33,178 nt of DNA from Candidatus Dojkabacteria bacterium. GTDB lineage: Bacteria > Patescibacteriota > Dojkabacteria > SC72 > WJKH01. The stretch covers positions 1 through 33,178 of the forward strand of contig WJKH01000014.1 in assembly GCA_014729235.1 (NCBI GenBank), read 5' to 3'. The notes beneath the pieces are model-generated. The model did not search any database. It saw only the letters and a program-made list of their open reading frames with translations, and was not told the origin of the DNA. Position 1 is the stretch's first letter. Each line of letters opens with the position of its first letter. Below, in pieces: positions 1 through 5,719 of this stretch. Both the position numbers and the translations under genes were made by a program.

Positions 1-459
1 ATCAATTCGTGAATTTTCCAGCTTCAAATAGTCAAATAAAACCTGATCAAAATTTCCGCTTACTAGATTCCTGGCTGCAGATTCAGCATACGAAGCCAAG
101 CCCTCATCATCACTTGCTTCTGCCGCTTCTTCAAGTAACTCCGCGATATCATTTAATTCCTTTTTACAAGCTTCTTCGTACGGAATAGCATATAATTTGC
201 CATCATCATCCCGTCGGATATAAGTGAAATCAGAAGCCATATCATCATCTTGAGAGATTGCAGCCTGAAGCTCCTCTTTTGTTGCATCAGCCGGATAAAA
301 ATGAGAATTACCGTCTTTTCCCAGTTCATGTTTTTCATATATTTGCCCCACAAGATCCCCAACCTTCTGCAAAATACCAATTACTTTTTTCTCTGATTCA
401 GATAGTTTTGCAAGTGAGACTTCAAATTTTTTGGTGTACTTCATTCTTCGTGCCTTCAT
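1..459 (-). CDS. DPP III-like (M49-type) metallopeptidase, N-terminal part
   Basis: Open reading frame that runs off the left edge, so only about 153 N-terminal residues are visible. Translation begins at the ATG at 459; an in-frame ATG at 444 is an alternative start. The segments HFYPADATKEELQAA, YIRRDDDGKLYAIPYEEA and a following helix rich in Glu and Ala resemble the N-terminal part of the bacterial zinc-dependent hydrolases related to dipeptidyl peptidase III. In that family a phrase like FYP-x-TKEE is followed by a 'RRD-G-L-AIPY' strand. The zinc motif (HExxGH type) would lie outside the window and cannot be checked. No signal peptide is visible, so it is probably cytoplasmic. It starts only 4 bp downstream of the neighbouring GreA-like gene and is probably cotranscribed with it. 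Confidence 0.55.
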   Translation of the reverse strand, partial: MKARRMKYTKKFEVSLAKLSESEKKVIGILQKVGDLVGQIYEKHELGKDGNSHFYPADATKEELQAAISQDDDMASDFTYIRRDDDGKLYAIPYEEACKKELNDIAELLEEAAEASDDEGLASYAESAARNLVSGNFDQVLFDYLKLENSRID

Positions 460-463
460 GAAT

Positions 464-925
464 TTATTTAATATTAATGACACGATACGTTTTTCGTATC
501 GTGCCCAGATCCACCTCAACTTCATCGCCTACTCTTGCCCCAAGCAAAGCCTTTCCCACAGGCGACTCAGTAGAAATTTTCCCTCTGATGGGGTTAGCCT
601 CCAGATGATCCACTATCATAAACTCTTTTGAGAAGCTCTCAAATCCTATCTCCACATGAGAGCCAACGCCAATAACAGGAACATGTTTCTCATGAATAAC
701 TCTGGTATTGGCAATTATATCCTCTAACTCTGAGATCCTTTTCTCCAGGAAAAATTTTGCTTCGGAAATTTCACTAAAAGGGTTTTCAAATTCACCCAGA
801 TTATCGTTTCTTGATTCAACAAGGGCTTTGTCCAACTTTTTTCTTTGTACACTTTTCAGCTCTTGGAGTTCCTTCTTGAACTCCCTTAATTTTTCTGCTG
901 TGAGCAAATACTCTCGCTTACTCAA
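464..925 (-). CDS. GreA/GreB-family transcription factor with atypical tip
   Basis: 153-residue Gre-family protein. It has an N-terminal antiparallel coiled coil (residues about 8-78) and a C-terminal FKBP-like domain with the conserved stretch ESPVGKALLGARVGDEVEV (about 120-138). Gre factors enter the RNA polymerase secondary channel and stimulate cleavage of backtracked RNA with two acidic residues at the coiled-coil tip. Here the usual GDLxEN tip reads DNLGEF (41-46): the first acid is Asn42, the second is Glu45, and the following Asn is Phe. Cleavage activity may therefore be altered, or the protein may be a competitor of the canonical GreA at 2001-2474. The start appears to be TTG at 925, with AGGG about 8 bases upstream. 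An extended -10 promoter lies upstream. Confidence 0.85.
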   Translation of the reverse strand: MSKREYLLTAEKLREFKKELQELKSVQRKKLDKALVESRNDNLGEFENPFSEISEAKFFLEKRISELEDIIANTRVIHEKHVPVIGVGSHVEIGFESFSKEFMIVDHLEANPIRGKISTESPVGKALLGARVGDEVEVDLGTIRKTYRVINIK

Positions 926-954
926 AAATCCAACCCTAAGAGGTTATATACCCC

Positions 955-982
955 ATCATATCACAAAATAACAGCACAACAA
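955..982 (-). promoter_or_regulatory. sigma70-type promoter of the GreA-like gene
   Basis: Read on the minus strand: TTGTTG (-35, 982-977), a 16-bp spacer, then TATGAT (-10, 960-955) preceded by the extended TGA. The predicted transcription start is near 948, about 23 bases before the TTG start codon. Assigned by inspection only. Confidence 0.5.
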
Positions 983-1033
983 GCAACTAATCCCGTTCCC
1001 GCAAGCTTTGTTGATACTAACAAACAACACTTC

Positions 1034-1696
1034 CTAACTTCGACGTGTATTATTTTTCCTCCAGGCATCAATCTTTTGATGATTACCACTCAGCAGCACA
1101 TCAGGAACCTCCATCCCAGTATAGTTTTCAGGACGTGTATATTGAGGATAATCCAAATCATCCCCTTTCTGAAATGATTCAGCAGATGCTGAATCTTCAT
1201 TTCCCAACACTCCCGGAATCAGCCGGATTATGCCATCCATCAAAACCAGTGCCGGAAGTTCACCACCGGATAAGACATATTTACCAATCGATATTTCGAT
1301 ATCAACTATATTCTCGCGAATTCTCTCATCAAACCCCTCATAATGACCACACAAGAGGATATAATCAGTATCAAATTCAGCTTCATCAGCAAACTTCTGA
1401 AGTAAATTCTGAGATAAAACCTGTCCTTGTGGACTTAACATAACCACTTTTGCCTCAGGATAACTTTCTTTAATCGAATTAACTGCGTTAAAGATTGGTT
1501 CACACATAAGTACCATACCGGGACCTCCACCAAAAGGGCGGTCATCCACTTTTTTATGTTTACCAATCCCCCACTTTCTTAAATCATACGTCTTGATCTG
1601 CGCATGACCGCTTTCAACTGCAATACGAAAAATACCTTCCTCAAGAAAGCTTTTTATCTGATCAGGAAAAATTGTAACCACATGAAATCGTATCAT
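1034..1696 (-). CDS. trmD: tRNA (guanine-N1-)-methyltransferase TrmD
   Basis: TrmD methylates N1 of G37 next to the anticodon, using S-adenosylmethionine, and prevents +1 frameshifting. The ATG at 1696 gives a 220-residue protein beginning MIRFHVVTIFPD, the family's usual N-terminus. An upstream extension to 1792 would run through the tRNA gene and is rejected. The SPOUT trefoil-knot signatures are present: VVMLSPQGQ, LLCGHYEGFDERI, and SIGKYVLSGGELPALVLMDG followed by LIPGVLG. The C-terminus stops just after the LLSGNHQKIDAWR motif, about 35 residues earlier than E. coli TrmD (255 aa), so most of the C-terminal helical domain is reduced. The gene lies directly downstream of tRNA-Glu on the same strand, separated by 38 bp. 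Confidence 0.95.
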   Translation of the reverse strand: MIRFHVVTIFPDQIKSFLEEGIFRIAVESGHAQIKTYDLRKWGIGKHKKVDDRPFGGGPGMVLMCEPIFNAVNSIKESYPEAKVVMLSPQGQVLSQNLLQKFADEAEFDTDYILLCGHYEGFDERIRENIVDIEISIGKYVLSGGELPALVLMDGIIRLIPGVLGNEDSASAESFQKGDDLDYPQYTRPENYTGMEVPDVLLSGNHQKIDAWRKNNTRRS

Positions 1697-1734
1697 TGTG
1701 AAAATCGCATTATATAACGTGAGACGTAAATTTC

Positions 1735-1806
1735 TACCGCCACTGGGAATCGAACCCAGGTTATATGATTGAGAATCATATGTCCTAACCACTAGACGAT
1801 GGCGGC
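1735..1806 (-). tRNA. tRNA-Glu (anticodon CTC)
   Basis: A complete cloverleaf can be folded by eye. The acceptor stem GCCGCCA pairs with TGGCGGT and ends in a G1-U72 wobble. The D arm is GTC/GAC. The anticodon stem TATGA/TCATA holds the loop TTCTCAA, giving anticodon CTC (codon GAG). The T arm is CTGGG-TTCGATT-CCCAG. The discriminator base is A, and the 3' CCA is not encoded. Anticodon and D-loop fit tRNA-Glu. The G1-U72 end pair is unusual for glutamate tRNAs, which mostly have G1-C72. Confidence 0.93.
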
Positions 1807-1832
1807 AAAATATGTTATTGTTTTCTGCTGTA

Positions 1833-1972
1833 TATTATCATAAATATTCAAAAGATGCTATATCTTCGACTTAAAATTAAAAGCCAACCGATTACGAGTC
1901 GAAATCTCCTATTGATGACAAAGGAGATTATTTAGGAGCATCTTAACTTCTCCAATTTTCACGAGAATTAAG
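1833..1972 (+). promoter_or_regulatory. candidate structured leader RNA upstream of greA
   Basis: The 194-bp gap before greA contains nested inverted repeats. P1 is AAGATGCT (1852-1859) with AGCATCTT (1937-1944). Inside it P2 is TTCGACT (1865-1871) with AGTCGAA (1897-1903), and P3 is AATCTCCT (1903-1910) with AGGAGATT (1922-1929). Together they make a three-way junction. A rival hairpin, CTTAA-C-TTCTC (1942-1952) with GAGAATTAAG (1963-1972), uses the 3' arm of P1, so the two folds exclude each other. A possible -10 (TATTAT, 1833-1838) would start the RNA just before P1. A six-codon ORF (1915-1935) lies across the loop and 3' arm of P3. Function is inferred from structure only. Confidence 0.45.
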
Positions 1973-2000
1973 TAGATTAAATTATTATTGAACTGTATTT

Positions 2001-2474
2001 ATGCCTAACAAAACAAATCCAAGAATCACTCAAGATGGCCTTAAAGCCCTACAAGACGAGCTTGTGCAAAGAAAAGAGGTCAAAAGGGAAGAGTTGAAAG
2101 CAACTCTTGAAGAGATGCGAGAAGCCGGGGATCTAAGCGAAAATGAAGGCTATCATCTCGCTATTGAAGAAAACCAAGCAAATGAGACACGGATTAACGA
2201 GCTTGAGACTCTTATTAAAGAAGCAAAAGTTGTAACCTCATGCAAACAAAACGTCGTGTGTGTTGGTTCTGAAGTAACAGTTAAATGCGACGACAAAAAA
2301 GAGTATACCTACAAAATAGTCGGTCAGGAAGAAGCTGATCCTATGGAAAACAAAGTCTCATACGAATCCCCTATTGGAAAAGCTCTCATTGACAAGAAGA
2401 AGGGGGCAAAAGTTGTATTTGATATCCCTGCAGGTAAGAAAAAGTGTAAAATCACGAAGATCAAACGGGCTTGA
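2001..2474 (+). CDS. greA: transcription elongation factor GreA
   Basis: 157-residue GreA with a complete canonical layout. The N-terminal coiled coil (about 8-80) has the catalytic tip GDLSENEGY at 43-51; Asp44 and Glu47 match the two acidic residues that position Mg2+ in the polymerase active site. The C-terminal FKBP-like domain contains YESPIGKALIDKKKGAKVVF. It rescues backtracked RNA polymerase by stimulating transcript cleavage. The gene stands alone on the plus strand and ends with TGA, which argues for the standard bacterial code. No Shine-Dalgarno is visible before the ATG. The structured element at 1852-1972 ends about 28 bases upstream. Confidence 0.95.
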   Translation: MPNKTNPRITQDGLKALQDELVQRKEVKREELKATLEEMREAGDLSENEGYHLAIEENQANETRINELETLIKEAKVVTSCKQNVVCVGSEVTVKCDDKKEYTYKIVGQEEADPMENKVSYESPIGKALIDKKKGAKVVFDIPAGKKKCKITKIKRA

Positions 2475-2665
2475 CACCTCAAGGTAAACCCTGGACCTTT
2501 TCCAACCATAAATTGCGGCGTTTTTAACCATTCGTTATCTGCTCTCGCTCGATACCTCAAGCCCACGGGCTTGGGTACGCTCACTCGTTTGATAACCAGA
2601 CTAGTTACTGAAGCTATTCGCGATCTAGAGATTGCTGTCCTATTCAAGTATTTGATTTCTGACCT
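2475..2665. other. convergent intergenic region with hairpins
   Basis: Gap between greA (plus) and the UMP kinase gene (minus). The clearest structure is CTCAAGCC (2556-2563), tetraloop CACG, GGCTTGGG (2568-2575), extended past a C bulge by TA/TA. Around it GTTATC (2534-2539) pairs with GATAAC (2591-2596). There is no adjacent T tract, so it is not a textbook intrinsic terminator, though a bidirectional terminator role is plausible. No convincing gene is seen here. Confidence 0.35.
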
Positions 2666-3394
2666 TTAGGACTTGGCCGTTATATAAGTACCCTCTTCAA
2701 AAACAGCTCCAAGAACCTCATTATCGTCAATCAAAGTCCCGCCTGAAACAAAGAAGGAAATTTCCTTCCGAAAACAAAATTGAGCGGCAAGCACATCAAT
2801 AGGGATATTTACATTTGGCTTGTGCTCGGAAAAATCAACAACTATCCCAAATTGATCAAAATACTCCTTCCAGGTCATGTTCTTAATTAATCTTGCCGAC
2901 TTATTTTTATCAGGGTCGTCACTGTAAATCCCCTCAACATCGGATAATTTATAGACTCGATCAACACCGGCAGCATCAGCTAACACAGCAGCATCCATAT
3001 CAGTACTCCAGCCTTTTTTTAGACCACCGGTAATTATTGCCTTTACACTGTCATCCCAGACAAGTTCAAATGCTTCTCCAAGGCTTTTTGGCACAACTAT
3101 TTCTTCATCCGCATTATCCAGGATTTCTTTTATCAGCTGGGCATTTACCATTGTGGACTGCATAGCCACACCATGCAAATCATCTTTATTTCCAACCATT
3201 GGGCGGACCAAATCCCCCATATAACGAGAAAGCTGACCACCTCCGACCACGATAATGATCTTGTCATACTTGGACTGAGACTCATTAAACCAGCTCATCA
3301 CTTTGGAAATGATGCTCATATTGAGCTTTAGTTTATTGTGGTATAAAAGGGATCCTCCGATTTTGATAACAATTTTACGAGCAGATTTTTGCAT
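2666..3394 (-). CDS. pyrH: amino acid kinase family protein, probable UMP kinase
   Basis: 242-residue member of the amino acid kinase fold. The N-terminal phosphate loop is KIVIKIGGSLL (7-17), the second glycine loop is VVGGGQLSRY (49-58), and the nucleotide-site segment is GGLKKGWSTDMDAAVLADAAG (123-143). The phrase KLSDVEGIYSDDP (149-161) is typical of UMP kinases, particularly the archaeal type often found in CPR. The reaction would be UMP + ATP to UDP + ADP. Aspartokinase or isopentenyl phosphate kinase is less likely, since neither an ACT domain nor the catalytic His is apparent. It is the last gene of a minus-strand run with surface and membrane proteins, 28 bp after the preceding stop. 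Confidence 0.75.
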   Translation of the reverse strand: MQKSARKIVIKIGGSLLYHNKLKLNMSIISKVMSWFNESQSKYDKIIIVVGGGQLSRYMGDLVRPMVGNKDDLHGVAMQSTMVNAQLIKEILDNADEEIVVPKSLGEAFELVWDDSVKAIITGGLKKGWSTDMDAAVLADAAGVDRVYKLSDVEGIYSDDPDKNKSARLIKNMTWKEYFDQFGIVVDFSEHKPNVNIPIDVLAAQFCFRKEISFFVSGGTLIDDNEVLGAVFEEGTYITAKS

Positions 3395-3422
3395 TTAGGC
3401 AGTTATTAAATTTAAAAGCTAG

Positions 3423-4193
3423 TCATCCCATAACAAGAATTATAGCCATTATTAAAAATAGCAGAGGAGGAATGTACTGGTCAAGTTTTTTAACCCCGGA
3501 CAGGCGAATGTGCCAGAAAGATAAAATTGCATAAAAGGTTAACGTTGCTATAAAGGGAAAAGTGTAAATGTTTAAATCACGAGTCAAGTACCCTACAACG
3601 GCTATAGTAATTCCACCAAGAATGCTGAGAAATATCCCCAAATTACTGAGTTTATGCGCTATACCAAGACTTGAAACCAAAATCATAACAGAAAGCAGAG
3701 ATAAAATTCCAATTATTAAGTAAATACTTATATAACCGCTGACCTGAAGAGTCATAGCGACTAAATAAAAAAGCATAATGTTAACCAAATCAAACACAAC
3801 CCTTGAAATTCGTGATACGGTATAGATTTTTTGATATGTGCTGCGAACGTGTACCATTAGCAAAAATAGGCAAAGGCATCCCAACAGTATCACAAACTGT
3901 TGCAGAAAAACGCTATTTACAAAGAAAATAAAACCACAAATTGCAGTGTAGAATATTACCGGGACAAAAATATACTGATACCAACGAGCTTTAAGTTGCA
4001 TTTTAATTATCACCTCCGAAAACCTGGAAACTTTTTTCCCCGAATAAGTAATGAATGAAATTAAAATCCACGTCAGCAGTAAAAGCAGCCCTATCCACGA
4101 TACGGCAACAAAGTATGGCAAAGGCATTACCAAAGTCAATAATTGAAGCAAGGCAAAGATTAAAATTGTATACAGCAATTCTCGTCGAAACAT
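3423..4193 (-). CDS. polytopic membrane protein of unknown function
   Basis: 256 residues with about eight or nine hydrophobic segments (roughly 8-28, 31-50, 73-93, 97-115, 133-151, 155-176, 182-202, 208-227 and 239-255), almost nothing else, and short basic loops such as KKVSR and RSTYQK. I recognise no family motif. It starts 6 bp after the stop of the CAP-domain gene, so the two are almost certainly cotranscribed. This suggests a role at the same membrane, possibly in anchoring or exporting the surface proteins, but that is context only. Confidence 0.7.
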   Translation of the reverse strand: MFRRELLYTILIFALLQLLTLVMPLPYFVAVSWIGLLLLLTWILISFITYSGKKVSRFSEVIIKMQLKARWYQYIFVPVIFYTAICGFIFFVNSVFLQQFVILLGCLCLFLLMVHVRSTYQKIYTVSRISRVVFDLVNIMLFYLVAMTLQVSGYISIYLIIGILSLLSVMILVSSLGIAHKLSNLGIFLSILGGITIAVVGYLTRDLNIYTFPFIATLTFYAILSFWHIRLSGVKKLDQYIPPLLFLIMAIILVMG

Positions 4194-4199
4194 AGGTTT

Positions 4200-5702
4200 T
4201 TAAGGTAATGAGTTAATTTGAGCAACAGATTCAATGACACCAGTCTGCAAAGTATCTCCATCAAATCCCACCACAATGCTAAAAACAATTAGCAGCCACC
4301 AAATTCCAATAAAAAACAAAAACATTGAATTATCCGCCAACTTACCAATTTTATTGTAAAAATAAACTTCAAATATCAGGAGAGCTAAAATAAAGATTGC
4401 CAGACCTATATTTATCCAGCTGCGAACAGTAACAGACCTAAACGCTTTTGTTACAAAACTTGCTGCCTTCATAAAAACCCCCGCATCATCGCGAACATGA
4501 TCACTAAGGAATTTTTCTGTTACATCAATCTCAGCAATATTCCCGACAGAATCAGATACCATTAGAACAGCACTTTCGACGAGATTTCCGTTTTCGCCCG
4601 AAATCTCAATTTGTGATTGGAATTGATTGTCATCTATCTGCTTAAGAGTGAATATCTCATCGTTAACAACAATGCTGATATCTTCAACTTCCTCATAGAC
4701 TCTAACACTGACATCCCAGAGGTACGGCGCTCCTCCTTCTTTTCTTTTGAGGTCAGCAGACAATTGCCTTACAAAAATATCATGATCATAAACAAGCGGA
4801 GGATAAGTATCAACCGTAAATTTCACTGATCTACTGATATCTGAATTTCCTAGAATACTTGCACTCACCTCATGCTCACCTTCGCTCCAGTCATACTCCG
4901 CCTCTGCCTCCCAATTTACATTATCAGATTTGACTGTACCAACTGCCTTATCATCAGAGTAAACTTCAACTTCATATTCAGGTAGCCGCCCCTCGAAATC
5001 AACTACACCTTGAACACGAGCTTTCGGATCAGTCAAAACATCACCTTCAGCAGGATAATCTATACTTATGCTCTTAATTTGACCATTTTCGATTGATTGA
5101 TACTCATCAAAATTCTCTTCTGTCACCGATTTAACCGAAGCTTGCTGTATCTCGCTTGTCTGATTTCCAAACATTTGCACAACCAGAACCACCTCTTCAT
5201 CCATCAAATTCCCGCTTACGACAGCTATCCCAATTTCATTAAATTTCCCGCTAATGATATTTTTCCTATGAGATTGACTTGCCATCCAGGCGAGATGAAC
5301 ACCTTCAGCACTGCTAAATCCTTTCGCAAGATTCTCACCTGCATAAATGTATTTATAATCCGCACCCTCAATAAATTGCCAGGGAGTTTCTCCCGATGGG
5401 CCGAAGTGATCCCAATACTGTTTCAACAGCATATCATTCGCTTTCGCTTTTGCTGCGCTGGATAAGCGGGAGTTCACAGTTAACTCCTTTAATCCATACT
5501 TTCTCCGCTCAACATTTGTCAACTCAACGAGTTTTTCAGACGTTATCGAGCTAGCCGAAGCAGCAGGGATAGAATCAAACAAAAAATCAGGAGCAAAGTT
5601 CACAAAAGCAAAAATCAAGGTATAAACAAAGACGGCAAATTTCCTTATCAAATACGGTTTAAATCTGTTCTTTTTATTTGGAATCAGGAGCAGATTCAGC
5701 AT
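4200..5702 (-). CDS. membrane-anchored CAP/SCP-domain surface protein
   Basis: 500-residue exported protein. The N-terminus is a basic stretch and hydrophobic signal (about 20-48) ending in an Ala/Ser-rich, signal-peptidase-like AASASS. Residues 55-180 form a CAP (SCP/PR-1-like) domain: LTNVERRKYGLKEL, then His99 in WDHFG, Glu123 in AGENLAKGF and SQSHRKNI with His145. These residues fit the family's His/Glu cavity. Residues about 205-305 look like an Ig-like beta domain (IDYPAEGDVLTDP to VKFTVDTYPP), and a second beta domain reaches about 400. Two membrane helices lie near the C-terminus (VRSWINIGLAIFILALLIFE and FFIGIWWLLIVFSIVVG). It sits between the large surface protein (17 bp upstream) and the polytopic protein. 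The exact substrate of bacterial CAP proteins is not established. Confidence 0.85.
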   Translation of the reverse strand: MLNLLLIPNKKNRFKPYLIRKFAVFVYTLIFAFVNFAPDFLFDSIPAASASSITSEKLVELTNVERRKYGLKELTVNSRLSSAAKAKANDMLLKQYWDHFGPSGETPWQFIEGADYKYIYAGENLAKGFSSAEGVHLAWMASQSHRKNIISGKFNEIGIAVVSGNLMDEEVVLVVQMFGNQTSEIQQASVKSVTEENFDEYQSIENGQIKSISIDYPAEGDVLTDPKARVQGVVDFEGRLPEYEVEVYSDDKAVGTVKSDNVNWEAEAEYDWSEGEHEVSASILGNSDISRSVKFTVDTYPPLVYDHDIFVRQLSADLKRKEGGAPYLWDVSVRVYEEVEDISIVVNDEIFTLKQIDDNQFQSQIEISGENGNLVESAVLMVSDSVGNIAEIDVTEKFLSDHVRDDAGVFMKAASFVTKAFRSVTVRSWINIGLAIFILALLIFEVYFYNKIGKLADNSMFLFFIGIWWLLIVFSIVVGFDGDTLQTGVIESVAQINSLP

Positions 5703-5719
5703 GAAGCATAAAACTAATA

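Noticed and set aside
1697-1792. 32-residue N-terminal extension of TrmD
   Set aside because: It translates through the tRNA-Glu gene and lacks similarity to TrmD, which begins at MIRFHVV.
2475-2665. UGA read as glycine (code 25) so that greA continues past its stop
   Set aside because: Read-through sequence shows no protein-like similarity, and GreA is complete at the TGA. The standard code is assumed.
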